From assembly GCF_020536995.1 (NCBI RefSeq), contig NC_068362.1, positions 96,221,085 through 96,285,084 on the forward strand: a stretch of DNA of 64,000 nucleotides. The letters are read 5' to 3'. Positions 1-10,015 of the stretch are shown piece after piece (position 1 is the stretch's first letter; the number at the start of each line of letters is the position of its first letter). The notes below the pieces were generated by a model. It searched no databases and was not told the origin of the DNA. It saw only the letters and a program-made list of their open reading frames with translations. This DNA comes from Dreissena polymorpha. Lineage: Eukaryota > Mollusca > Bivalvia > Myida > Dreissenidae. The position numbers and the translations under genes are program-made.

Positions 1-185
1 GTGGAGTTTTTTAATCGTGCTGGATGTTTCAGACATCCCCACGTAAGTGGAGTTTTTTAATTGTGCTTGATGTTTCAGACATCCCCACGTAGGTGGCGTT
101 TTTTTAATTGTGCTAGATGTTTCAGACATCCCCACATAGGTGGAGTTTTTTAATTGTGCTCGATGTTTCAGACATCCCCACGTCG
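1..185 (+). repeat. 46-bp minisatellite duplicating the NOP56 3' splice site (4 copies)
   Basis: Units are 1-46, 47-92, 93-139 and 140-185. Each has a T-tract, a branch-point-like ttaat, atgtttcag and the first exon bases acatccccac. In the host reading frame the three upstream copies continue acg-taa, acg-tag and aca-tag, so each gives Asp-Ile-Pro-Thr-stop. Only the fourth continues acg-tcg into the true exon. The array may extend left of the window. Confidence 0.93.
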
Positions 186-293
186 GTGTATGGAGAGTTT
201 CTACGTCAGCAGGTGGAGGACAGACTCAAGTTCTACGAGACTGGAGAGGCACCCAAGAAGAACGTTGATGTGATGCATGAGGCTGTGCAAGAG
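172..293 (+). CDS. NOP56: NOP56 exon: end of Nop domain
   Basis: The 122-bp exon starts after the acceptor tttcag at 166-171 and ends at the donor gag|gtaggg. It begins inside an Asp codon (G|AC) and ends on a full codon. It reads [11 protein letters not shown]..., which aligns by eye with EVPTSVFGEKL... of human NOP56. The acceptor is the last of four tandem copies (see 1-185). Confidence 0.85.
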
Positions 294-3200
294 GTAGGGG
301 GCAGCTGGGTGAAGTTCTGTTCAACAATTTGCATGTTGGGATATTTGTCGTCTGCTAAATTGTTGTCTGCTTAATTTCTAAAATTAGCATTTTCTTCACT
401 TTTTAGCTCGACTATTATATATGAAATATATATAGTGGAGCTTTCCTACTCACCCCGGCGTTCTGTCCCTTGACAAATTGCTTTTATATTTTGCATACTT
501 CTTTATCAACATGACCCTAACCTATTAACAAGAGCAGACAACTGTATCAAGCATTTTGTAGGAATTATGGGCCTTTTTTGTCTTTGCAACTTTGAATATT
601 TTGTTTAATTTTGTGTTTAGTTCCACTTTACTTCTAAAGTTTCAAGGCTATTGCTTTCAAACTTCAAATACTTTCTTACTATCATGATGTTACTGTACCT
701 TGCAAGTTGAATTTGACCTTGACATTTGAATGACCTTGACCCTCAAGGTCAAATTAATAAATTTTGCTTAAATTGCCATAACTTCTTTATTTAACATCAG
801 ATTTGATTCATTCTTTGACAAAACAACACTTACCTGACATACCACAATGGACTCCACCCAAACTATCCCCCACCCCAGAATCCCCCCCCCCCCCAAAAAA
901 AAATTCTTTTTTTTCTTTTTTTTTGAAAGATCAACTATTAAATGACCACACACAGAGCTACAGATAAGCTGCGTATTTGCGTAAATACGCAATAAAAAAT
1001 AGGTTGATACGCATTTTGTTTCAAACTCTGTGCGTACCGGTACGCAAAACAAATCGCCGATACCCAATTCGAGCCGCCTTCTATGCGTAATGAAAAATCC
1101 TGTTTTGTTTTGGCCGTTTTGACTCGAGTCTTAATCGACAAGCGTTTGTTTTATCTGGTAAAGTATTTACCATTCATTTAGATGATAACACATGCGAGTC
1201 AAACAAAATGGCGTCTCGAGGCAAACGAAAAGTTCCGCAAAAATACAAAAAAAGTATAGATTCCTTTGTCGTGTTAAATAAATCAAAATCTTAAACAATT
1301 GCAAAGGACATAGTAAATGACATTAATAACTCCATGTTTTGTTCCGTGGACATCTGCGGAAGTATTTTAGATGAACTTGTTGATGGGATGAACAGCGGGC
1401 TGGAACGGTGTTGGGATAGTATAATAACGTGTGTTAAGACCGAAAATGCCAAAAAATAATTTTTAATGTAATAATAGTAACCCTAACCCTAATCCTAGTT
1501 CTCCAAAATAAGATTTTCAGTGCCTTGTGCTGTAAGTTGTTATTGTTTATTGATAGAGCCATGTCTTAGCTACGTCTAAATGCCAAAGTGGTTTATTTGT
1601 ATTATATTTTGGCAATGCAACCGGACTCTGACTGATGGCTGTCAGAAAATAAAACAAATAAGTTGAAACCCGTGTTACTATTATTATATTTAATTTTGGT
1701 TTTGGGCATTTTCGGTCAAAATACACTATATTATACTATCCAAACACCATTCCAGCCCCCTTAGATGGGGTGTGTTATGTTTCCAAAACGAAAGTACTGG
1801 CCCATATTGGAACAAAAACAATTAGAAACACATTCGATGAGTAGGCTGAGAAATTCCCTTGGCTTCAGATTGTTGAATCTGGTAGCAGAAAGATAGAACA
1901 ACCAATACTGAAATTGAATACATAACAACGACTTTGTGTAGGTAAGGTTTTGAGAAGCTAAATTCATGTTCTAATGCAATTACCCAATTCACTTGTTTGT
2001 TTTGGTACAAATACCCAATTATTTTTTTATATGAGCGGGTATCATACTTTTGGATACCCAATCACGTTTTCCATTACCCAATTCGTTCTTATTTTGAAGG
2101 GTATTACCCAATTACCATAAAAAGCTTATCTGTAGCTCTGACCACACACCCACAGTATACCCCCCTCTCCATGATGGCTTATGTTATACTGTCAAGCACT
2201 CGAATAGTCGAGCGCGCTGTCCTCTGACAGCTCATGTTTTCAAAGACCACTATCAGAATAGCAAACAGTTTGGATCATGATCTGGCGCCACGTTCTGTGG
2301 CGTCTCATCTGGATCTAAACTGTTTGCAAAGGCCTTCAAAATTCAGTTCCAGAACTGAAAGAGTTAACTACCTCATTATTACACTGTGTTTAATTTCAGT
2401 CTAAAGTTTGGTCATATTCCCTATTTCCAAGATTTTTTTTTCAAAATGGCTACTCAGTTTAAAAAAAGAAGAAGTTTTTTTTATACCCCCGAAGGAGGGC
2501 ATATAGTGATCGGACCGTCCGTCCGTCTGTCTGTCCGTTTGTCCTTCCGTCACACTTTGCGTTTAGGCTTCGCTTTTAGGTTTCGAAAAATGCTCATAAC
2601 TTTTATGTCCCTTCACATAGCAACCTGATATTTGGCATGCATGTGGATCTCATGGAGCTGCACATTTTGAGTAGTGGAAGGTCAAGGTCATCCTACAAGG
2701 TCAAAGGTCAAATATATGGCTTCAAAGCGGCGCAATATGGGGCATTGTGTTTCTGACAAACACATCTATTGTTTGTATGAGAGTTTATCGACATGACTTA
2801 CAGATGATGTGTAAGTTTTGTTTTGGTCCATTGATTGTTGGCTGTGTTATGGGCCTTGGACTTAACACTTTCCTCTCAAATAGCTGAATTGTGTCTTCAA
2901 AGAGCAGTAGGAGGTAGTGTGTTCCACAAACACAGGTCTTGTTAACCTAAATTTTTTATTGCATTTTACTTTCTTAAAGAAAACATAACTGCATATTAGT
3001 AATGTGGACAATCGAGCTAAACAGAGATAGCTCTAGAAGACAGATGGCGATTATAACAATTATTGAAATGTCTAGGCACAATAAATTCATGTTTACTACA
3101 CATGATTTAAACAAGACTTTCATGGTCAGGCGGCAGTGGTGCAGGCGAATCTCCTGAAGAAAGACAAGAAGAAGAAGAAGAAAGAGAAGAAGAAGCGTGC

Positions 3201-5926
3201 CCTGGAAGGAGGTAATGTGTCCATGGAGACTGACGCCAACACGACGGCAGACATGACAGCTGACAACTCCACACTGGAAGAACCGCAGAAGAAAAAGAAG
3301 AAGAAAAAGAAGAAGCATGGAGGTATGAACTAGATTTTGACATCAGCTGACATTTTTAAAGTTTCTTTTGAAGTGCAATGGTGTTGTTATAAATACAAAT
3401 TTCAGATGTGAATTTGTGTGCGAATCGAAGAAGTAAGCTTCTGTAACATGCACACTAATGTCTGTCTTTAAAAATGTATTTTATAAATCATGTATCAAGC
3501 ATCTAAGTAATGATGTGATAGTTTAGAAGTATGACTAAGTGTTCTGTAGAACTACTAAGAAGTATATAAATGTTATTATTCTTATGACAATCAACATATT
3601 TTCCAATTTGTGTCTTTTTAAGAGAACATTTAACACTGCCATTGAGTCCTTATAGGTACTTATAGTCCCCAAAGATCCTCAATTTTAGCTCGGCATTTTC
3701 GGAGAAAACCCGAGGTATTGTCATAGCCAGCTCATTGTGTTGTGTCGTCCGCCGACGTCGTGCTAAAACTTGCACATTTTGCTCTCAAATCAAAGTGCTT
3801 TCACCTACAACTTTGAAACTTCATATGTAGATGCACCTTGATGAGTTCTACACGCCACATCCATTTTTGGGTCACTAGGTCAAAGGTCAAGGTCACTGAC
3901 CTCTAAAAAAAATATTCTGACAAGCTTTCATTTGTTATGCCCCCCTTCGAAGAAGAGGGGGTATATTGCTTTGCTCATTTTGGTCGGTCGGTCTGTCCAC
4001 CAGGTGGTTGTCAGATGATAACTCAAGGACGCTTGGGCCTAGGATCATGAAACTTCATAGGTACATTGATCATGACTCGCAGATGACCCCTATTGATTTT
4101 GAGGTCACTAGGTCAAAGGTCAAGGTCACGGTGACCCGAAATAGTAAAATGGTTTCCGGATGATAACTCAAGAACGCTTAGGCCTAGGATCATGAAACTT
4201 GATAGGTAGATTGATCATGACTCGCAGATGACCCCTATTGATTTTCAGGTCACTAGGTCAAAGGTCAAGGTCACAGTGACCCGAAATAGTAAAATGGTTT
4301 CCGGATGATAACTCAAGAACGCTTAGGCCTAGGATCATGAAACTTGATAGGTAGATTGATCAGGGTTCGCAGATGACCCCTAATGATTTTGAGGTCACTA
4401 GGTCAAAGGTCAAGGTCACGTTGACCCGAAATAGTAAAAATGGTTTCCGGATGATAACTCAAGAACGCTTAGGCCTAGGATCATGAAACTTGATAGGTAG
4501 ATTGATCATGACTCGCAGATGACCCCTATTGATTTTCAGGTCACTAGGTCAAAGGTCAAGGTCACGATGACCCGAAATAGTAAAATGGTTTCCGGATGAT
4601 AACTGAAGAACGCTTATTCCTAGGATCCTGAAACTTGATAGTTGAATGATCATGACTTGCAGATGACCCCTATTGATTTTCAGGTCACTAGGTCAAAGGT
4701 CAAGGTCACAGTGACCCGAAATAGTAAAATGGTTTCCGGATGATAACTCAAGAACGCTTAGGCCTAGGATCATGAAACTTGATAGGTAGATTGATCAGGG
4801 TTCGCAGATGACCCCTAATGATTTTGAGGTCACTAGGTCAAAGGTCAAGGTCACGTTGACCCGAAATAGTAAAAATGGTTTCCGGATGATAACTCAAGAA
4901 CGCTTAGGCCTAGGATCATGAAACTTGATAGGTAGATTGATCATGACTCGCAGATGACCCCTATTGATTTTCAGGTCACTAGGTCAAAGGTCAAGGTCAC
5001 GATGACCCGAAATAGTAAAATGGTTTCCGGATGATAACTGAAGAACGCTTATTCCTAGGATCCTGAAACTTGATAGTTGAATGATCATGACTTGCAGATG
5101 ACCCCTATTGATTTTCAGGTCACTAGGTCAAAGGTCAAGGTCACGGTGACCCGAAATAGTAAAATGGTGTCCGGATGATAACTCAAGAATGCTTATGGCT
5201 AGGATCATGAAACTTCATAGGTACATTGATCATGACTGGCAGATGACCCCTATTGATTTTCAGGTCACTAGGTCAAAGGTCAAGGTCACAGTGACAAAAA
5301 ACATATTCACACAATGACTCTCACTATAACGGAGAGCCCATATGGGGGGCATGCATGTTTTACAAACAGCCCTTGTTAAAAATTGCACCCGCAGCCAAGC
5401 GTTGGCACCTGTTATGCGGTGCTCTTTTTTAACATTTATACATTTTGTTTATTGCCTGACAGTACATCTACAGTCACAATACAATTTGATATCCTAAGTG
5501 CTGTATGTGAAAAAGGAGGATGTTGTAATAGTTATAATTGTTCTCTAGATTCTTTATCTATTGTTCCAGATTTTGTGGGGAAACTGTTCTGATTGTATAT
5601 GCATAAATAGTCATCCCAGGCTAATCTGGGACGACACTTTCAGCTATAACCATGTAAGCTAAGAAACGAGAAAGTACCATAAAATCTGTAAGTTGAGCCT
5701 GATTGGCCTGTGCTCACTACACAGGCTAATCTGGGACGAAACTTTAAGCATAACTAAAGCTAACTTTTCAAAGAAGGTAGCTTTGTTTTAAGATGTTGCA
5801 GACGAGTCTGCAGGAAATGTTACCATGGAGACCACACAGGAGCTAGAGACCACCCAAGAGGTGTCTGATGAGCCCCCGACCAAAAAGCAGAAGAAAAAGA
5901 AGAAAAAGGCAAAGAACGCAGAATAG
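172..5926 (+). CDS. NOP56: NOP56, C-terminal three coding exons (gene starts left of window)
   Basis: NOP56 is a scaffold protein of box C/D snoRNPs. It works with fibrillarin, NOP58 and SNU13 in the nucleolus and guides rRNA 2'-O-methylation. Three exons can be read in one continuous frame: 172-293, 3130-3322 and 5802-5926 (stop TAG at 5924-5926). The first encodes the end of the Nop domain; the stretch [18 protein letters not shown] followed by a PKKN motif closely resembles animal NOP56 as I remember it (FYETGEIPRKN in human). The next two encode the lysine-rich, low-complexity tail typical of the family, ending in KKAKNAE. All junctions are GT-AG and the phases agree (0 after exon 1, 1 after exon 2). 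The 5' part of the gene lies outside the window. A polyadenylation signal AATAAA lies at 6875-6880, implying a 3' UTR of about 0.95 kb that contains repeats. Introns of 2.8 and 2.5 kb are filled with mobile elements. Confidence 0.87.
875..924. repeat. Low-complexity poly-C / poly-A / poly-T tract
   Basis: A run of 13 C is followed by nine A and then long T runs, inside NOP56 intron 1. It lies just left of the inverted-repeat element at 954. The short reading frames across it are not credible. Confidence 0.9.
954..2139. mobile_element. 1.2 kb TIR element with 10-bp target duplication (MULE-like, gene-fragment bearing)
   Basis: The ends are perfect 17-bp inverted repeats, agagctacagataagct (954-970) and its complement (2123-2139). 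They are flanked by the identical 10-mer gaccacacac at 944-953 and 2140-2149. A 9-10 bp duplication is typical of Mutator-like elements. Several copies of tacccaatt-type motifs crowd the right subterminal part (about 1980-2112), as expected for transposase-binding repeats. Inside, 1208-1294 reads [20 protein letters not shown] and on to a stop. Another coding-like stretch continues to about 1390 and resumes at about 1764 after a nested MITE, with a TFDE...AEKFPWLQ motif like the zinc-finger N-terminus of hAT-derived proteins. It has stops in frame and no visible transposase, so it is non-autonomous or a captured gene fragment. Confidence 0.72.
1391..1763. mobile_element. Nested MITE with long inverted repeats and 9-bp target duplication
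   Basis: About 60 bp at each end are inverted copies: 1396-1455 (gggctggaacggtg...) against 1700-1760 (...accattccagcccc). Flanks gatgggatg (1382-1390) and gatggggtg (1764-1772) form a 9-bp near-identical duplication. The coding-like frame of the surrounding element reads on across the insertion point, so this insertion is younger than its host. The middle holds a short telomere-like ccctaaccctaa. Confidence 0.7.
2235..2368. mobile_element. Hairpin MITE fragment related to the element at 13329-13559
   Basis: A near-palindrome runs from gcaaacagtttggatc to gatctaaactgtttgc, with an inner gcgccac/gtggcg pair. It is followed by an extension ending in gttaac. The layout matches the TTAA-flanked MITE at 13329, of which this looks like a diverged or partial copy. 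Confidence 0.5.
2482..2945. repeat. Dispersed repeat, 'TATACCCCC...GGGCATATAG...CACAAACACA..CTTGTTA' family
   Basis: It opens with an imperfect palindrome (accccc gaag gagggcatata) and a gtccgtccgtctgtctgtcc run, then has the unit ggcatgcatgtgg ... caaggtcatcctacaaggtcaaaggtcaaatatatgg. It ends ccacaaacacaggtcttgtta. Copies with the same two ends are at 3935-5378, 6233-6663 and 8407-8633. No coding capacity is seen. Confidence 0.65.
3130..3322 (+). CDS. NOP56: NOP56 exon: lysine-rich tail, first part
   Basis: The 193-bp exon starts after catggtcag and ends at ggag|gtatga. It encodes [14 protein letters not shown], long Lys runs, an acidic/Thr-rich spacer ([16 protein letters not shown]) and a second Lys run. 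Such KKx tails are typical of NOP56 and NOP58. Long opposite-strand reading frames here are shadows of the AAG repeats. Confidence 0.82.
3684..3934. repeat. Dispersed repeat, 'TTTAGCTCGGCATTTTCGGAGAAAACCCGAGGTA' family (partial)
   Basis: It starts tttagctcggcattttcgg and continues with ggtattgtcatagccagctc, ccgacgtcgtgctaaaactt and a closing ggtcactaggtcaaaggtc block. It is non-coding and butts directly against the next repeat at 3935, suggesting it was truncated by that insertion. Confidence 0.5.
3935..5378. repeat. Dispersed repeat expanded by nine 145-bp tandem units, with a 435-bp higher-order repeat
   Basis: The ends match the family at 2482 (ttatgccccccttcg...; ...acaaacagcccttgtta). 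The interior holds nine units starting near 4014, 4160, 4305, 4450, 4595, 4740, 4885, 5030 and 5174. Variants show that units 3-5 were copied as a block into units 6-8: the agggttcgcag variant occurs at about 4368 and 4798, and the cttattcctaggatcc variant at about 4613 and 5048. Every unit contains four AGGTCA half-sites spaced by 2, 1 and 0 bases. It lies in NOP56 intron 2. Confidence 0.85.
5600..5770. mobile_element. MITE fragment of the 'GGCTAATCTGGGACGACACTTT' family
   Basis: It has caggctaatctgggacgac at about 5619, and again cacaggctaatctgggacga at about 5721 after ggcctgtgctcactac. It shares this core with the elements at 11450, 12948 and 14097. The outer ends are not clear here. It lies just before the last NOP56 exon. 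Confidence 0.6.
5802..5926 (+). CDS. NOP56: NOP56 terminal coding exon
   Basis: The exon starts after the acceptor atgttgcag (5793-5801). Joined in phase it reads [20 protein letters not shown], then SDEPPTKKQ, a short Lys run and AKNAE, followed by TAG. The acidic-then-basic pattern repeats that of the previous exon, suggesting the tail grew by internal repetition. Confidence 0.82.
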
Positions 5927-6232
5927 ATACTGGCTGCAGTAATGCTAGGGATTCAGGCGTCTGAATGTATCATTGTTTAATGAGATGGTCACTATATTGA
6001 CAACATCATTTTTGTGAGCAAGCATTTCATGGCTACAATTTTTAGGAGCTGTACTTATTACTCATTGTTTGTAATGTAAGGGGACAAAATTTGCAGCCTA
6101 TGTAATTTCATTTTTTTTTATAATTTAGAACTTTGTTTAATTGTGTAAATGTTTGTCACTGTATGGCCTGATATACGCTGTGTCATTTTTGTCTGTGAAG
6201 ACATATATATTAAATGTGTTCATATTAATTTT

Positions 6233-6663
6233 GTATGCCCCTGGCAGGGTGGCATATAGCAGTCGCACTGTACCGCTGTCTGTCTTTCTGTCCGGCATTC
6301 AGTTTCCCAATGGATTTTTACACAACGCTTTCAGATATAGATCTGATTTTTGGTATTTGAGTCTACCTACATGATCTATAGATGAAATGTGAAATTGTTC
6401 TGGTCCATTTAATTTTGGTGAAGTTATGGGCCTTGGACTTAGACATTTCCTCTATAATAACCATTTATGGAGTTTTTTTTACACAACCCTTTCAGATATT
6501 GAGCTGATTTTTTGTGAGTCTCCCTACATGACCTGCAGATTAAGTGTGAAATTTGTTCTGTAAATTGATTTTGGGCAAAGTTATGGGCCTTGTTTTCTCT
6601 AAAATAGTTGCTGTGTGGCTTTAAAGCGTAGATGGGGGCATTTGATTCACAAACACAACTCTC
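6233..6663. repeat. Dispersed repeat (same ends as 2482 family), two internal units
   Basis: It starts gtatgcccctggcagggtgg with a ctgtctgtctttctgtcc run and ends ttcacaaacacaactctcat. Two roughly 155-bp units each carry acacaac(g/c)ctttcagata ... gttatgggcctt. It lies in the NOP56 3' UTR region before the AATAAA. Confidence 0.6.
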
Positions 6664-6874
6664 ATTCATTTTAGATGCTTTTTTAACATTTTTGTTTCAT
6701 TTGTATTTTTCTTTTGATTTTGTGACATGTTCCAGACAAAACAAAGTATATCAAGTGATTTTTTATGATGTATTCACAAAATTATTACAATATTGCAGGT
6801 ATTGTAATTGGATACGTAAATTTGACAAGATAGCTTGAGACAACCAATATCATCTTGTTTTCTGTATAACTACT

Positions 6875-6880
6875 AATAAA
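6875..6880 (+). terminator. NOP56: Polyadenylation signal AATAAA, candidate for NOP56
   Basis: AATAAA lies about 950 bp after the NOP56 stop codon and is the first canonical signal I found on this strand downstream of the gene. The true cleavage site is unproven. Confidence 0.4.
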
Positions 6881-6899
6881 GCATTTGCCATACAATCAT

Positions 6900-8406
6900 T
6901 CTACATAAATTAAAAAAATGAAAGACTTCAGAAGGTAAACATGTAATTGATAACTTTTAAACCTGCGTTGTATAGTAATTATTTAGCATTAAAGAATGTT
7001 TAATAACGACAACATTTTGTTTTTATTTCGCGCGAGTCCAAAGTTCTACAAGCTGCTTTTCATCATATCTTGACAATATCAGGGCCGAGCTTTATCAGAT
7101 CAAATTATTTACATGGTAAGAGTTTACAGGAGGATAAGGGGGACAATGACAGCCATAGGAATAAGGGTTTTGAAAACATCTACTGAAGCTGCCTCATTTA
7201 TATGGTATGTAGTGAGTTCCATCGGATAACTGTTATTGGGTCAAAAGAGGATAAGCTTTCTAAGGTTTGAATGTGTCTAAAGCAATGGTTACTGCCGAGT
7301 CTGGATCTGCGGCCCACGGGAACTATAAGATTATAAGGAGGAGTGATGGCAACTACATGTTGAAATTTTATATGGCACGATTAGACGGAATTTTATTCCG
7401 CGTGTTTCAAGAGTGGGCAAAGTCAGGGTGTCTATCATATTAGTTACTGAGCTTAGTGATATCTGTTTGTGGCTGCGCGTCTTTGTACTTGTTTCCAGAT
7501 GATTTATTTGAGCTTTTTGTGTGTGGGTCCCAGACAGTGGAGTATTCTAAATTAAGACCTAACTATTGCTTTGTGAGCATATTTAACTTTGATATCGAAT
7601 GGTAGGAAGTGTCTTCTTGAATTGTGGCGATATAGTATCATGAAAACTGGTCCTTACATTGTTGGCGCTATGTAGTTCATTTTCCATCCAGTTATTGTAC
7701 TGTTTATATCTCGGTCATATTTGATAAGCAGCCCTATAATTCAAGAAATATGTAGATAAGTTTGATGTATTAAGTTTGATGTATTAAGTTTGATGTATTA
7801 AGTTTGCCTCTGTAGAGGTCTCTTCCTGAAACTATATTTTTATCCGATCTCTACCAAACTATGCAAATGTGCTGGTATATATACCGATGGTATTTGTGAA
7901 AATCGTACACATATTATCAAATTATTATCTTTTAACGATATCTAAATACCTAAATCATTTCACGATTAGCAAGATCTCGGAGTGCTTCAACCATAGACAT
8001 CTTACATCGTGACATTTTCACAATCAGCATCAATTGATATCATTCGATTAAAAAAAAGTAGATTGTAATTTACAAAGACAGTGTGAGACATAACTAAATG
8101 TACGGCATTAAATATCCCAAACTAGTCTTTTTCCCAACAAAAGGATCACAATATACGTGAAATTTGACTATGAGCAAAGCTTTTGAGTTTAAAAAGAGCA
8201 ATAACTCAAATAAAATAAACGATAAGAGTTACCGCGTTTCGTCTAAAAAAGTTAGATAAATCTCTGTTCGAAAACAATGGCGGATTTTGGTAATGCAAAG
8301 AGGAAATTTGGTCTTGACATTTAAATAGCCAACTAGTGCAGTGAATGTTTTACATGGAAATCTCACACTTTTAGATGTCATAAAGTCTGACTATCAATGT
8401 ATTTTT
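6900..8406. other. Intergenic, no gene seen
   Basis: This is AT-rich sequence with no convincing reading frame. The only structure noted is three perfect copies of the 14-mer tttgatgtattaag at 7761-7802. Confidence 0.6.
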
Positions 8407-8633
8407 TTATGTCCACCAGGGGACATATTGTTTTTGCCCTGTCTGTTTGTTTGTTTGCGTCAAACTTTAACATTGGACATAACTTTTGCAATATTAAAGA
8501 TAGCAACTTAACATTTGGCATGCATGTGTATCTCATGGGGCAGCACATTTTGAGCGGTGAAAAGTCAAGGTCATCATTCAAGGTCAAAGGTCAAATATAT
8601 GGGGGACATAGTGTTCACAAACACATCTTGTTA
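8407..8633. repeat. Short copy of the 2482-type dispersed repeat
   Basis: It starts tatgtccaccaggggacata, includes ggcatgcatgtgtatctcat and aaggtcaaaggtcaaatat, and ends cacaaacacatcttgtta. The reading frames on both strands here are by-products of the repeat. Confidence 0.65.
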
Positions 8634-10015
8634 CTAATGCCTTCGTGTGCTCAATCACAGTGTCGCCGCGACTACCGGTATAAACCTGTTATGTTTTTCC
8701 TCGCTTGGTGACAAATTTAAGCGGGGGACATGGCGGTTTGTGCTGACTGACATCAAAGGTCTAATTATAAACAAAGATTGGTGTTATGGCGAGTTCCCGT
8801 CGATTCTCGCGGCCTCAAAAGATTTCACTCACATGATGCAATAAGTCTTCGGCTCATCAAGAATGGCGGGCAATATCGGCATAATTCTTAGGAAAAGTCA
8901 TTTGATTTTTTAAATACATGTATATACAAATAATATTAAAAGCACGAATATAGCAGTAAACGTTTATCACTTAGTAACTTGTTCAGTTACCCTTATTAGT
9001 GAAGGTGAAGCAATGTTTGTTTTAATGCTTTGATTTACGTGTGTTTTTTTCTTAAATTCAGACTTTATTTAAAAAAAAATAATAAAACAATCAGTTAAGA
9101 CAATGTAGAGGACACCGCCGGAACTATTTAAGGTAGTTTATTTCAGTTTATAGTTTTTTATTTTGTCTGAAATAATAACTAAATAAAAATAGTTTGAAGC
9201 AAATGCATAAATACACTTTTAAACAAAAATTTCTTCCCCGTCACGAGATCTTACAAAGTTTCGCTAATGATTGTCTCCGGAACTATCTCAGTTATTATCA
9301 CAAAATTCATTTCCAGCTATATAAAATTATCTTCAATTACCTTTTATATCATGTTTATTTAATTGAAAATAATTGAGAAATATACAGATTTTTACAAATG
9401 CAGATTTTAATCACGTGTTATAAGGTTATATATACATGTATTTGCATTACCTTAAATACCTTTAAACTGATGTTTAAATCAGAAATATTACTGATAAATA
9501 AATAAAGTTTTCGGCAACGGCAGATGTACTATTCCATAAAAAAGCCTACTCGGCCTAAAACTATTACGAGTTTCGCTAATATATATCCCCTGATAAATTT
9601 TTAGTTAATATCACCTTATGTACCTTTGACTACGGTGTGTAGAAATACCGAAATCCCCGTAATTACCGAAATCCCAAGAAATCCCCATTAATATTACAAT
9701 ATGACAATATAATATGATATCACTTTTATAATTATACTTAAGTCATACGATCTCATAAAATTATGTAGGTTTCATGCAAAGGCAGTACTGAAAAATGAAC
9801 GGTGAACTGTTTAAAAAAGCTTTCATGGCCTATTGTCGTATTATATCGCTGAATAGATACAAATTTTATCAAGCTATTATATTTTTTTCATAACTTTTGT
9901 TTATTAAAGCTGTAGCAAATTTCATTTTGTTTCATGCGTCTCTTGCTTTCAATTCTAATGCACAGTGCCGTACAATCGAGAGTGCGTACAAGCTGACGCC
10001 ATTTCATTGATGTTT
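8634..10015. other. Intergenic, no gene seen
   Basis: AT-rich sequence. Short frames at about 8650-8840 and 9194-9376 show no domain or motif that I recognise. Confidence 0.5.

Noticed and set aside
1480-1502. Interstitial telomere sequence (ccctaaccctaatcc)
   Set aside because: Only about two and a half units, inside a MITE; too short to mean anything.
3107-3343. Minus-strand Leu/Ser-rich frames opposite NOP56 exon 2
   Set aside because: Antisense of the AAG/AAA lysine codons.
294-5801. Box C/D snoRNAs in NOP56 introns, as in vertebrates
   Set aside because: I looked for RTGATGA and CTGA boxes with a closing stem. The best candidate (atgatgt at about 3510 with ctgt near 3543) has imperfect boxes and no convincing stem.
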